A DNA stretch of 64,000 nucleotides, from assembly GCA_963727635.1 (NCBI GenBank), contig CAVSHP010000015.1, forward strand, positions 310,001-374,000. The letters are read 5' to 3'. Position 1 is the stretch's first letter. The number at the start of each line of letters is the position of its first letter. This stretch comes from SZUA-36 sp963727635 (GTDB lineage Bacteria; Pseudomonadota; Gammaproteobacteria; Xanthomonadales; SZUA-36). Below, one piece after another: positions 38,966 to 48,464 of the stretch. The notes beneath the pieces are model-generated. The model had not been told where the DNA came from. It did not search any database and saw nothing but the letters and a program-made list of their open reading frames with translations. Both the position numbers and the translations under genes were made by a program.

Positions 38966-40120
38966 CTAACGATGAAGCCAAACTGCGGGATCCATGGCCT
39001 TACCATCTTTGCGTATTTCAAAATATAAGCCGTCCCCAGTGAGCGGGCTGGTACCAACCGTGCTTATATTACTTCCCGGTTCTACCCAGTCACCGACTTC
39101 GCGTAGCAGGCTTTCATTGTTGGCATACAGGCTCATAAACCCGTCACCGTGGTCAATGATCATAAGCAGTCCATAACCCCTTAGCCAGTCTGAATACGCG
39201 ACTCGACCGTATGCGATCGACTGGACTTCACTACCCCTTTCGGCGTCGATCAACCAACCCTGCCAGCGCAATCCTTCCGTTCTGGATTGACCGAAGGCGT
39301 GTTTGACGCGGCCCTTCACGGGTAACGGCATCTTGCCCTTCAGACCTATCAGGCCATGTTGCTGGCCGAGGTCTGCGGGTATATCCGCCAACGCATCAGA
39401 AAGTTTTTCCAGTAATGCCTCAAGATCCTGCCTGTCGCGTTGCAATTCTGCGAGCCGGGCTTCATCGCTATCGATACGGTGGGACAGATCATCAATGACC
39501 GCCTGGCGTTGATTGCGTTGGTCTGTCATTTCATCCAGCACAGCCTGCTTGCTCCTTTGAACCTCGTCGAGCGCCGACAGTTCAACGTCAATCTTCGTCT
39601 GCATCTGATCAAGGGTCTGCAAGACCTGTCTCAGCTCATTGATTTGCGCCGCTTGCGAACGGCTGAAATAGTCATAATAGGCCAGCGTTCTCGACAGCAG
39701 CGCAGGGCTGTCCTGGTTCAGGACGAGCTTTAACCTGGATTCCCGTCCGAGCCGGTAGGCCGCCATGATCTGGGCGGAAAGTATATTGCGGCGCTTTTCG
39801 AGGCTGTCCAGGTAATCCCTGCGTTCTGCCTGGAGAACTACGAGTTCATCTTCATGTTGCTTGCGCGTTGCTTCCAGCTCACGCAACTCCAACGCGCTCG
39901 CCTGAATTTCGAGATCGGCCGCCTTGAGGGCCTTCTGTTCGGCGGATAGGGAAGTGCGGGTCCGTTCCAGTTCATCCTGTAACGAGCTTATATCAGTTTT
40001 CAGTTGTTTCAGCCGGTTTTCAGCCTCGGCTTTCGTGGGGCCTTCGTCGGCGTGGCAAATCATTTGGCCAGCTGTTAGCCAGATCGCCATGCCGATGAGT
40101 AAAAGTCGCCTTGAGGGCAC
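38966..40120 (-). CDS. envC: EnvC-like murein hydrolase activator (degenerate LytM domain)
   Basis: Periplasmic activator of amidases, controlled by FtsEX. A signal peptide (LLLIGMAIWLTAGQMICHADE) is followed by about 200 residues of coiled coil with heptad-like Glu/Leu/Arg pattern. A C-terminal M23/LytM domain starts near KGRVKHAFGQ. The zinc ligands are lost: the first position reads WQGWLIDAERG and the last motif LYFEIRKDG, where active enzymes have H-x-H. This matches E. coli EnvC, which is non-catalytic. It lies seven bases downstream of gpmI, and its partner genes ftsEX are in this window. Confidence 0.93.
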   Translation of the reverse strand: MPSRRLLLIGMAIWLTAGQMICHADEGPTKAEAENRLKQLKTDISSLQDELERTRTSLSAEQKALKAADLEIQASALELRELEATRKQHEDELVVLQAERRDYLDSLEKRRNILSAQIMAAYRLGRESRLKLVLNQDSPALLSRTLAYYDYFSRSQAAQINELRQVLQTLDQMQTKIDVELSALDEVQRSKQAVLDEMTDQRNQRQAVIDDLSHRIDSDEARLAELQRDRQDLEALLEKLSDALADIPADLGQQHGLIGLKGKMPLPVKGRVKHAFGQSRTEGLRWQGWLIDAERGSEVQSIAYGRVAYSDWLRGYGLLMIIDHGDGFMSLYANNESLLREVGDWVEPGSNISTVGTSPLTGDGLYFEIRKDGKAMDPAVWLHR

Positions 40121-40127
40121 TGACCAT

Positions 40128-41708
40128 TCAGTCCTTTGCAGACGATCCGTCGATCAACTCCAGCAACGAGTGTCCGGTCATTTCGACAGGTTGTTCCAGG
40201 TCGAGAAGATACAATATCGTCGGCGCGATGTCCCTGAGCGCGCCGCCCGCTATGGCCCGGGCCTTGCGGCCATAGTAGACCAGCGGCACAGGGTTGGTCG
40301 TGTGTGCTGTATGACTCTGACCGGTCTGGTCATCTTTCATTTGCTCAATATTGCCGTGATCAGCGGTGATCAGCAGATCGCCGTTTACCGACTGTATCGC
40401 CTTCAGTACAACCCCAAGGCACCGGTCCACTGCTTCAACCGCGGCAATCGCTGCTGTCATGCTGCCCGTATGTCCGACCATGTCGGGATTGGCCACATTA
40501 CAGATGATGACATCATAGTCCCCGCCGCGGATGGCCTTGTCGAGTTCTTCCGTCAGCTTGCCAATACTCATTTCTGGCTGCAGGTCGTAGGTCGCAACCT
40601 TGGGTGACGGCACCAGCAAGCGGTGTTCCCCGGCAAACGGTTGCTCTTCACCGCCATTGAAGAAAAACGTTACGTGGGCATACTTCTCGGTCTCCGCGAT
40701 CCGCAGTTGGGACAGGCCGTGTTCCGCAAGCACCTGTCCCAGGAGGTTGGTGAGTTGTTCCGGAGGATAGGCGATTTCTGCCGGCAGGTTTTCCAGGTAC
40801 TGGGTCATGCAAACAAATGCCGCAAGTTTCGGTGCTTTTCGCTCAAACCCGGAAAAATCCTGTTGTATGAATGCCTGGCTGATTTCCCTCGCCCGGTCGG
40901 CCCGGAAATTGATAAAGATAACGGCATCGCCATCCTTGATGCCGGTGAAGGCTCCAATCGCCGTCGGGCTCACGAATTCGTCTGTTTCATCGCGGTCATA
41001 GGCAGATTGGAGTGCCGTTGCAGCATTATCGGAATGAAACATTCCCTTGCCCTGGACGAGAACGTTCCAGGCTTTTTCAACCCGGTCCCAGCGCTTGTCA
41101 CGATCCATTGCATAGTAACGGCCGCACAAACTGCCAAAAGCCGCATCATCCAGACCGTCCAGGCAGTCCTGCATTTTCCGGATTGAAGGGCCGGCACTGC
41201 GGGGCGGCGTATCGCGGCCATCAAGAAATGCGTGCACCCTGATTTTCGAAGCACCCTGGGCGGCAGCCGTTTGCACCATCGCGAGGAAATGGTCCTCGTG
41301 GCTGTGTACGCCACCCGGAGACAACAGTCCCATGATATGTAATGTTGAACCCGGCTTGCTGCCTGCCTCAATCGCTTTGACCAACGCCGGATTGTCCGCA
41401 AAGCTGCCGTCTTGGATGGACTTACTGATGCGGGTCAGGTTCTGGAAGACAACGCGCCCGGCGCCGATATTCATATGACCGACTTCGGAGTTTCCCATCT
41501 GGCCATCGGGTAAACCAACGAACTCACCCGAGGTTTCGATGGTGGTTTTGACACCCAATCGCCTTATTTCATCCCAGCAAGGTGTGTGGGCCACGCTAAT
41601 GGCATTATCCGTTGCGTCCTTCCGGCAACCCCAGCCATCCAGTATCATGAGTAACAACGGTCCGGCCGGATGGGCTATTGCGGGTTGTTGTGTTTCTTTG
41701 TCAGTCAT
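40128..41708 (-). CDS. gpmI: 2,3-bisphosphoglycerate-independent phosphoglycerate mutase
   Basis: Manganese-dependent glycolytic interconversion of 3- and 2-phosphoglycerate. Alkaline-phosphatase-superfamily motifs are present: LMILDGWG, the phosphoserine in GQMGNSEVGHMNIGAGR, HAFLDGRDTPPRSA, NFRADRAREI, NPDMVGHTG and ITADHGNIEQM. It is 526 residues, close to the family length. It heads the gpmI-envC-ctpA run, an arrangement common in gammaproteobacteria. Confidence 0.97.
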   Translation of the reverse strand: MTDKETQQPAIAHPAGPLLLMILDGWGCRKDATDNAISVAHTPCWDEIRRLGVKTTIETSGEFVGLPDGQMGNSEVGHMNIGAGRVVFQNLTRISKSIQDGSFADNPALVKAIEAGSKPGSTLHIMGLLSPGGVHSHEDHFLAMVQTAAAQGASKIRVHAFLDGRDTPPRSAGPSIRKMQDCLDGLDDAAFGSLCGRYYAMDRDKRWDRVEKAWNVLVQGKGMFHSDNAATALQSAYDRDETDEFVSPTAIGAFTGIKDGDAVIFINFRADRAREISQAFIQQDFSGFERKAPKLAAFVCMTQYLENLPAEIAYPPEQLTNLLGQVLAEHGLSQLRIAETEKYAHVTFFFNGGEEQPFAGEHRLLVPSPKVATYDLQPEMSIGKLTEELDKAIRGGDYDVIICNVANPDMVGHTGSMTAAIAAVEAVDRCLGVVLKAIQSVNGDLLITADHGNIEQMKDDQTGQSHTAHTTNPVPLVYYGRKARAIAGGALRDIAPTILYLLDLEQPVEMTGHSLLELIDGSSAKD

Positions 41709-42076
41709 TGAATTTCCATGCGTTCAGGTAGAATTGTACTTTTATGCCAATTTTTCCGATAACCCGTTTATACCGCGCCACACGTCAGGTTTTTGCTGTC
41801 CGGGTAAAATTTAGCGGAACACTCTTGCAATCCAACACCTGTGCCACAACTATGACTCAGGCGCGCGGTGGAGAAAAAGGATGCCACGAATGCGTGACTC
41901 GAAAACCGGAACTATTGTAAGCATATTATTTCATAACATCAGACCGGTCGCAGGTTAAATACCGCCGAACAGACCGTATGGCGCAAAACTAATGAATTGC
42001 GCCCGATATTCGGAGTTGAAATCATTGGAACCAGGTTTCCGATGGTTGCCACCAATGATCCTCAGGAGACCAAAAC
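41709..42076. other. Divergent intergenic region gpmI / yibN-like
   Basis: About 370 bases. A hairpin GGCGCAA-N10-TTGCGCC lies at 41980-42003, about 75 bases upstream of the rhodanese gene, possibly in its leader. Nothing else was recognised. Confidence 0.5.
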
Positions 42077-42502
42077 GTGGGACAATTGATTGAATTTGCA
42101 GGTAATCATGGCATGCTGGTAGCCGGTTTCGCAGCAATAATCCTGTTGCTGATCTGGACGGAAATCAGCCGGCGCACACGTGGTTACACCGAGTTGACAA
42201 CGATCCAGGCCGTACAAAAAATCAACCAGGGAAATACCTCGATTGTTGATATTTCGAGTGCTGCTGATTTTTCGAAGGGACACCTTTCAGGGGCGAAACA
42301 TATTGCATTATCACGATTCAACGAATCCGACCCGGACATCACAAAACTGAAATCCGGTCCGGTGCTGGTGGTGTGCAAAAACGGCCAGACTGCCCATGTA
42401 GCGGCAGCGAAACTGGTAAAAATGGGTGCACCTGATGTTGCGGTTCTCAAGGGTGGAACGACCCAGTGGGTGGCCGATCAGTATCCACTTGCACGTAAGT
42501 AG
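42077..42502 (+). CDS. Membrane-anchored rhodanese-like protein (YibN type)
   Basis: One N-terminal TM (GMLVAGFAAIILLLIWTEI) followed by a rhodanese domain with VDISSAADFSKGHLSGAKHI and the active-site loop CKNGQTA. 141 residues. The start is GTG with CAGGAGA eight bases upstream. Genes of this type stand before secB in E. coli and relatives (yibN-grxC-secB-gpsA). Here grxC is missing from the run. Substrate unknown; a persulfide-transfer role is likely from the cysteine. Confidence 0.9.
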   Translation: MGQLIEFAGNHGMLVAGFAAIILLLIWTEISRRTRGYTELTTIQAVQKINQGNTSIVDISSAADFSKGHLSGAKHIALSRFNESDPDITKLKSGPVLVVCKNGQTAHVAAAKLVKMGAPDVAVLKGGTTQWVADQYPLARK

Positions 42503-42602
42503 GCAAAAAGGCTGTCTGGTTATACAGATGGCGTAATGAGATAATTTTCCCTGTCATTTCATCGCCAGATGAATGGCATTAACTATTCATAGCAAAGAGA
42601 AT

Positions 42603-43136
42603 ATGACCATGGCAGAAGAACAGAATCAGGACACATCAAATCAGGACACACTAAATCAGGAACAGCAGCAGGCACAATTCCAGCTTCAGAAGCTATACGT
42701 GAAAGACGTGTCTTTTGAGCTTCCCAATGCACCACAGATTTTCCAGGAAGACGGACAGGTTGAGATCAAGTTAAACCTTGCCCAGAAAGTTGAAAATCTC
42801 TCCGAAAGCGTTCATGAAGTCACTTTGACAGTGACTGTAACAGCAACGCTTGGTGAGAAAACGGCTTACCTCGCCGAGGTTCAGCAAGCGGGTATTTTTG
42901 CCATCGCCGGACTGGCTGAACAGGCAAAACATGCAGCATTGAACACGCTTTGCCCCAGCACCCTGTTTCCTTACGCGCGCCGGACCATCACCGACCTGGT
43001 AGCGGAAGGCGGTTTTCCGCCGCTGGTACTGCAACCGATTAATTTTGACATGATCTATGCGCAGCGTTTGCGGGAAGCACAGGCGCAGGCAGAGGCGAGT
43101 GCAGCGGCAAATATGGAAGTCCAGGGAAACGCCTGA
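42603..43136 (+). CDS. secB: Protein-export chaperone SecB
   Basis: Tetrameric cytoplasmic chaperone delivering preproteins to SecA. The Gln/Asn-rich N-terminus (about residues 3-22) is variable. The core has FQLQKLYVKDVSFELPNAP, VEIKLNLAQKV, QQAGIFAIAGL and the conserved CPSTLFPYARRTITDLVAEGGFPPLVLQPINF, seen in full from 42950 to 43050. 177 residues, somewhat long because of both tails. The start is ATG 42603, with ATG 42609 also possible. Confidence 0.96.
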   Translation: MTMAEEQNQDTSNQDTLNQEQQQAQFQLQKLYVKDVSFELPNAPQIFQEDGQVEIKLNLAQKVENLSESVHEVTLTVTVTATLGEKTAYLAEVQQAGIFAIAGLAEQAKHAALNTLCPSTLFPYARRTITDLVAEGGFPPLVLQPINFDMIYAQRLREAQAQAEASAAANMEVQGNA

Positions 43137-43277
43137 CTTGGGCCCGTTAACACTATGCGGATACCCATCGACAGCGGTCATTTTTTTGCAGGACAAGGCA
43201 CACTGAGCGTGATGTACCTGGGGTACATGAGCGAAAATGCAACGCCGTCATGCGGAAAATTGACCTTGTCCCGGAGG

Positions 43278-43376
43278 GTTGGCCCTCCAATTGAGCCAGG
43301 CGGCGGTGCTGATCGCTTATTTGGAGCAACGAAACTGCGCTCTGCGCGTCTTGCCTGGCTCAATTGGAGAGCCAAC
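43278..43376. repeat. 24-bp inverted repeat with 51-base loop between secB and gpsA
   Basis: The left arm at 43278-43301 and right arm at 43353-43376 are complementary at 23 of 24 positions, the exception being a G-U-type pair. The arms share the core CTCCAATTGAGCCAGGC. The loop contains a second small GC-rich palindrome. No T-run follows, so it is not a simple terminator. It may be a MITE/REP-like element or a structured RNA; it does not match integron attC core rules. Frames reading through it look non-coding. Confidence 0.85.
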
Positions 43377-43409
43377 GCTGGGCATCTGCATAGAGTTAAC
43401 AGGCCCTAG

Positions 43410-44417
43410 ATGATGGGTCCAAAGATTGCAGTGCTGGGTGCCGGGTCCTGGGGGACAGCCCTGGCTTTGCAACTGGACCGTAGTGGCTCCCGCAGTATCC
43501 TGTGGGACCGTGATACCGGGAACCTCGAGAAAATCCGGGCTGAACGCCTTAACGAACGTTACCTGCCCGGTATTAATATCCCCGAATCCATTGTCGTCGA
43601 AAACGACCCGCTTGCGGCCGTAGCCGCGGCGGACCATGTGTTGGTGGCGACACCGAGCTACGGTTTTGCCGCGGTCCTGAAGACCATTCGGGAAGTTCTG
43701 GTTCCCGGCCAGGGTGTGGCGTGGGCGTGCAAGGGTTTTGAACCTGGAAGCGGCCGCCTGTTACACCAGGTTGCGTTGGAGGTGTTGCCTCCAGGCACAC
43801 CGCTGGCTATTGTCACCGGGCCATCTTTTGCAAAAGAGGTGGCCATGAACCTGCCTACTGCGGTGACGGTCGCGGGTACCGATAGCGTATTTACCAAGGT
43901 CATGGCCGGTGCTCTGCACGGTGGTCGTTTCCGCGCATATACCAGTGATGACATGATCGGAGCAGAACTTGGCGGCGCAGTCAAAAATGTCATGGCTGTC
44001 GCAACCGGTATATGCGACGGCATGCAGTTGGGTGATAACGCGCGGGCGGCCCTGATCACCCGTGGATTGGCCGAAATGATGCGTCTTGGCGCTGCTTTAA
44101 ACGCCAAGCCTGAAACACTGATGGGTTTGGCAGGTGCAGGTGACTTGATATTGACCTGCACCGGCGATCTTTCGCGAAACCGGCGACTGGGTTTGATGCT
44201 CGGGAAGGGAAAAACACTCGAGCAAGCCCTCGATGAAATTGGCCAGGTGGTCGAAGGCGTGAACAGTGCTGCCGAAGTTCAGCGCCTGGCTATTCAGCAC
44301 AACGTCAACATGCCGATCTCAGAACAGGTAAACGGTATTATTCATTACGGATGGAACCCCGCAGAGGGTGTTGCCGCGCTGATGGCCAGGGAACAGAAGG
44401 CAGAGTACGGCGACTAG
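43410..44417 (+). CDS. gpsA: Glycerol-3-phosphate dehydrogenase [NAD(P)+]
   Basis: Makes sn-glycerol-3-phosphate for phospholipids. The Rossmann motif AVLGAGSWGTALA is near the N-terminus. VTGPSFAKEVAMNLPTAV, the catalytic-lysine block GGAVKNVMAVATGICDGM and the substrate loop GLAGAGDLILTCTGDLSRNR follow. 335 residues. Two adjacent ATGs (43410, 43413) are equally possible starts. It follows secB as in enterics, with the hairpin repeat between them. Confidence 0.97.
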   Translation: MMGPKIAVLGAGSWGTALALQLDRSGSRSILWDRDTGNLEKIRAERLNERYLPGINIPESIVVENDPLAAVAAADHVLVATPSYGFAAVLKTIREVLVPGQGVAWACKGFEPGSGRLLHQVALEVLPPGTPLAIVTGPSFAKEVAMNLPTAVTVAGTDSVFTKVMAGALHGGRFRAYTSDDMIGAELGGAVKNVMAVATGICDGMQLGDNARAALITRGLAEMMRLGAALNAKPETLMGLAGAGDLILTCTGDLSRNRRLGLMLGKGKTLEQALDEIGQVVEGVNSAAEVQRLAIQHNVNMPISEQVNGIIHYGWNPAEGVAALMAREQKAEYGD

Positions 44418-44456
44418 GAAAATCCTTCCTTTGTTCGCGGAAGTTCCGGCAGTCTG

Positions 44457-44921
44457 TCAGCTGCCATTTTCAAAACCCAATTGCCGCCAGGCCTCATACA
44501 CACCGACAGCCACCGTGTTGGACAGGTTAAGACTGCGCGAAGCATTTGCCATCGGCAGACGCAGGCAGTATTCAGCGCCCGCTTCAGCCAGCACGGATTC
44601 GGGCAGTCCCCGGGTTTCCGGTCCGAATAACAAGCCGTCACCCGCCTCAAAATCGGCCTGGTTGTAATGTTTTCGTCCACGCGTGCTGAACGCCCATAAC
44701 CTCATTCCGGGGTGTTCGGTTCTAAATGCTTCCCAACTCATGTATTGCCTGACCTGAGCCAATTCCGCGTAGTCGAGACCCGCCCTCTTTACACGCGCGC
44801 TATCCAGTTGAAATCCGAGTGGTCCCACCAGGTGTAGCCCGGCGCCGGTATTGGCGCACAGACGGATGATATTACCGGTATTGGGCGGGATTTCGGGTTG
44901 GTACAGAATGATATGCAACAT
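44457..44921 (-). CDS. trmL: tRNA (cytidine/uridine-2'-O-)-methyltransferase TrmL
   Basis: SPOUT-fold enzyme methylating the wobble ribose (position 34) of tRNA-Leu isoacceptors. It is 154 residues with the family N-terminus MLHIILYQPEIPPNTGNIIRL. The knot motifs are LLFGPETRGLP and LRLPMANASRSLNLSNTVAV. It is convergent with gpsA (39 bases between). trmL is commonly near gpsA/secB in gammaproteobacteria. Confidence 0.95.
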   Translation of the reverse strand: MLHIILYQPEIPPNTGNIIRLCANTGAGLHLVGPLGFQLDSARVKRAGLDYAELAQVRQYMSWEAFRTEHPGMRLWAFSTRGRKHYNQADFEAGDGLLFGPETRGLPESVLAEAGAEYCLRLPMANASRSLNLSNTVAVGVYEAWRQLGFENGS

Positions 44922-45466
44922 ATGAACGTGTCTTAATGGGTGAAGTGAAAAAAAGGCCTGCCGGGTTTGCGACCGGGACCCGAGTATAACGCCAATGCAT
45001 CAGTTCGATGCTTCGCGACCCGATTTTTGACCATCACATACCCGCGTTCCCCGCAGTGCCAGGCGTAATATCTGGCATTTTAGGGGCTCCAGGCGCGTCT
45101 CATTGAACCCTGATAACGTGACCATATCGAGGACAAAATCGGCTGTAAAATATTCATTCATGAATGATTCACTTTTTTTTTAAATTTTTGCGACGAAACG
45201 AAAGCCTTTATTCACAAGGTTTTCACGAGTCTTTAACAAAAGGCCGATCACGCAAAAATCGCTGCAACTTCTGTAAGCGTATGAATTAAAGAAAAAATAC
45301 AGAAAATGTGTGGCAACGAGCGCGACCGGATGCAGATTTGACAGTGCCGCTAATCGTCGGTATTGTTCTCAACCTCAGACACAATATCTTGTGTTTTTCG
45401 AGAGGGGGCGGCACAATGGCTTGTGTCTATAATTAAATAAAACCAAAAGTTTAAGCGGGATAATTC
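44922..45466. other. Long divergent regulatory region upstream of nrdJa
   Basis: About 545 bases without a gene. It contains a 14-bp perfect palindrome TCATTCATGAATGA at 45154-45167 followed by a T-run, a near-consensus DnaA-like 9-mer TTATTCACA at 45208-45216, and two NrdR-type boxes with a -10 hexamer close to nrdJa. A B12 riboswitch box was looked for and not found. Confidence 0.6.
45379..45433 (+). promoter_or_regulatory. Tandem NrdR boxes and -10 of nrdJ
   Basis: ACACAATATCTTGTGT at 45379-45394 is a perfect-armed NrdR-type box (family consensus ACAC-wATAT-w-GTGT). A second copy, GCACAATGGCTTGTGT, is at 45411-45426. The starts are 32 bases apart, three helical turns, the spacing NrdR needs for cooperative binding. 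TATAAT at 45428-45433 directly follows box 2, so repressor would cover the promoter. The nrdJa ATG is 34 bases beyond. Confidence 0.85.
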
Positions 45467-47615
45467 ATGAGCAGCGTGCGAGTTGAAGCCATAGATACTG
45501 ATATACAAGCAGTTCCTTTCCAAGAAGCATCACTCGATATATGGGATAAGAAATATCGTCTGAAGTCGAAAATCGGCGAAAGCATCGATGCCACCATCGA
45601 TGATACCTATAAAAGGGTTGCACTTGCCATTTCCGGGGTCGAAAAGACAAGGGAATTACGCGAAGAGTGGTACAAGTCATTTTTGTGGGCTTTGCGGCGT
45701 GGTGCGATACCCGCCGGCAGGATCACATCCAATGCCGGCGCACGTGAACACAAACCGGCAACCTCAACGATCAATTGCACCGTCTCGGGAACCATCAAGG
45801 ATTCCATGAACGGCATTCTCGACAAGGTTCACGAGGCGGGTTTGACGCTCAAAGCGGGTTGTGGCATCGGCTACGAGTTCTCAACCCTGCGTCCCAAAGG
45901 CGCTTACGTATCCGGCGCCGGCGCGTATACTTCCGGCCCGCTGAGCTTCATGGATATCTATGACAAGATGTGCTTTACGGTTTCCTCAGCGGGTGGCCGG
46001 AGAGGCGCGCAGATGGCGACGTTTGATATCGGTCATCCCGACGCAGTGGAGTTTATCCGGGCAAAACGTGAGGATGGACGTTTGCGCCAGTTCAACTGTT
46101 CATTGTTGATCACCGACGAATTCATGCACGCCGTGGAAGCCAATGAAAATTGGGCGCTGGCATTCCCGCTGACTCCCCAGGAAGTCGGTGAACTGGATAT
46201 CGACGACCCGGAGCAGGTGTTGTGGCGTGAGTGGCCCCTGCTCGACGACTACGTGAAACGCGAAGATGGACTGGTAGCCTGCAAGGTCTACAAAACCGTA
46301 CCGGCGCGACGTATGTGGGACATGATCATGTCATCCACATACGACTTTGCCGAACCGGGCTTCATCATGATCGACCGTATCAATGAAATGAACAACAACT
46401 GGTTTTGCGAGAATATCCGCGCAACCAACCCTTGCGGCGAACAGCCGTTACCGCCGTACGGCGCCTGTCTGCTTGGTTCGGTCAACCTGACCCGGTTCAT
46501 CGAACAGGCCATTTACGCCCGAGGCGAGATTTAACTGGGATGAGTATCGGAAGGTCGTTAAGGTTTTTACCCGCATGCTGGATAATGTGGTTGAAATCAA
46601 CGGCTTGCCGCTTGGCAAGCAGCGTGATGAGATCGAGCGCAAGCGCCGTCACGGCATGGGGTTCCTCGGCCTGGGGTCGACACTGGTGCTGTTGGGTATG
46701 AAATACGGTTCAAAGGAATCGCTGGAGTTCACTGAAAAAGTAGCCCGTGAAATGGCCATCGCCGGATGGCAGGAGTCGTTGGAACTGGCGCGTGAAAAAG
46801 GTCCGGCTCCCGTTATGACCGAGATGTTCAGGGTTACAGCTGCAATGTTGCGCATGCGGCCGGAAATGGTCGAGGATGGTTACCAGATAGGTGATTCGGT
46901 GCGCGGATCCGTATTGCACGCAAAGTACAGTCGTTACATGCAGCAGATTGCCGAAATCGAGCCGGAATTGATTGCTGCACTGGCGGAGGAAGGCGGCCGT
47001 TTCACGCATCACACTTCGATTGCGCCAACCGGTACAATTTCACTGTCACTGGCGAATAATGCTTCGAATGGAATCGAACCGAGCTTTGCCCACCATTACA
47101 GTCGCAATGTCATTCGCGAAGGTAAAAAGAGCAAGGAAAAGGTAGAGGTATTCAGTTACGAGTTGCTGGCTTACCGCGAATTCGTGAACCCGGCGGCGAT
47201 GCCTGTTTCGGATGATGAAAAGACAAAACTGCCGGAGCAATTCATCACCTCGGAAGATGTCACACCGGAAGAACACGTGGATATCCAGGCGGCGGCACAG
47301 AAGTGGATCGACTCTTCCATTTCCAAGACCGCGAACGTGCCGACTGATTATCCATACGAGAAATTCAAGAATATTTACACCTATGCGCACAGCAAGGGGC
47401 TGAAAGGATGTACGACTTTCCGCTTCAACCCGGAGGCGTTCCAGGGTGTGCTGGTTAAAGAGGACGACCTTGCCAATACGACCTACCGTTTTATACTTGA
47501 AGACGGCGAGGTGGTTGAAGTCAAGGGTAATGAAGAGATCGAGTACGATGGTGAGGTGCATACCGCAGCCAATCTGTTTGACGCTCTTAAAGAGGGTTAT
47601 TACGGAAAATTTTAG
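45467..47615 (+). CDS. nrdJ: Adenosylcobalamin-dependent ribonucleotide reductase, catalytic chain (NrdJa), frameshifted
   Basis: Class II RNR making deoxynucleotides. N-terminal frame: PAGRITSNAGA, the first active cysteine in STINCTVSG, GCGIGYEFSTLRPKGAYVSG and the C-x-E motif NPCGEQPLPPYGACLLGSVNL. C-terminal frame: ARFNWDEYRKVVKVFTRMLDN, HGMGFLGLGS and IAPTGTISL. Deleting one base near 46502 gives TRFINRPFTPEARFNWDEY, the family sequence, and a 715-residue chain. The C-terminal redox segment is supplied by the next gene, as in the split NrdJa/NrdJb of Pseudomonas aeruginosa. Confidence 0.95.
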
Positions 47616-47631
47616 GCGGAATAATAAACAA

Positions 47632-48357
47632 ATGACGATCAAGATAAGCAAACACATTGCCGGCTATGAAGTAGTTAAACCGGAAGAAGAGATGGCTGCC
47701 ATGAAGCGCGCAGCCGATGAAAAAGAGGCCCGTAGTTCGGCCAAGGTCATCCGTATGACCGAAAAAATCATGCGGCCTGAAGGTATGGAATCCCTGGAAG
47801 GTTCAACCTACAAAATCAAGACGCCGCTCGATGACCACGCAATGTATGTAACCATCAACGACATCATACTCAACCCGGGGACGGTGCATGAGCAGCGACG
47901 GCCGTTTGAGATCTTCATTAATTCCAAAAATATGGATCACTTCCAATGGATCGTGGCCCTGACGCGGTTGATGTCGGCGGTTTTTCGCAAGGGCGGCGAT
48001 GTTACATTCCTGGCCGAAGAACTGCAGGCGGTATTCGACCCAAAGGGTGGCTACTTTAAACCCGGCGGCAGGTTCATGCCTTCCATCATTGCCGAGATCG
48101 GGGATGTGATAGCGCATCACATGCAGAAGATCGGTTTGATGAAAAAGGAAGAGTTGTCAGAACAACAAAAACTGATTCTGAACCAGAAACGCGCCGAAGT
48201 TGAACGCGCTCAACCCAAACCTGCTGTTAATGCGCCCGGAGAGGAAACCGGTTACCCCGCCTCGGCCACCCTGTGCAACAAGTGTCATACCAAAGCTGTG
48301 GTGGTCATGGATAGTTGCGCGACCTGCCTGTCGTGCGGATATTCAAAATGTGGGTAG
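47632..48357 (+). CDS. NrdJb, TSCPD-domain subunit of split class II RNR
   Basis: A 241-residue second chain of the B12-dependent reductase. The N-terminal part (AGYEVVKPEEEMAAMKRAAD) and a TSCPD-type domain (YVTINDI, RPFEIFINSKNMDHFQWI, LTRLMSAVFRKGGD) are present. The C-terminus has six cysteines in CNKC-x10-CATCLSC, ending GYSKCG, likely a metal site and the redox-active pair that re-reduces the active site. It starts 14 bases after nrdJa and ends in a terminator; an operon is near certain. Confidence 0.92.
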   Translation: MTIKISKHIAGYEVVKPEEEMAAMKRAADEKEARSSAKVIRMTEKIMRPEGMESLEGSTYKIKTPLDDHAMYVTINDIILNPGTVHEQRRPFEIFINSKNMDHFQWIVALTRLMSAVFRKGGDVTFLAEELQAVFDPKGGYFKPGGRFMPSIIAEIGDVIAHHMQKIGLMKKEELSEQQKLILNQKRAEVERAQPKPAVNAPGEETGYPASATLCNKCHTKAVVVMDSCATCLSCGYSKCG

Positions 48358-48396
48358 GGGTAGGGGCAAACGCGCAGTTTGCCGCCACCCTTTTTT
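48357..48396 (+). terminator. Intrinsic terminator after nrdJb
   Basis: A GGCAAAC/GTTTGCC stem at about 48365-48383, extended by G-runs on the left and CC-ACCC on the right, is followed by TTTTTT at 48391-48396. It begins at the nrdJb stop codon. Confidence 0.8.
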
Positions 48397-48464
48397 GACT
48401 TGATTGCTTTCGACCATTCAGGGGCACTCGCTGCACTGCTGTCCCATTGAATCTGCCGGTGGGG

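Noticed and set aside
43278..43376. Integron attC site or gene cassette between secB and gpsA
   Set aside because: The arm ends do not fit the R-Y-Y-Y-A-A-C / G-T-T-R-R-R-Y core sites, and no integrase or cassette ORFs are nearby.
43155..43409. Possible 84-residue ORF between secB and gpsA
   Set aside because: It reads through the hairpin repeat, has no ribosome-binding site and no recognisable domain.
44922..45466. Possible cobalamin riboswitch upstream of the B12-dependent RNR
   Set aside because: No B12 box or the conserved flanking stems were found; NrdR boxes explain the region better.
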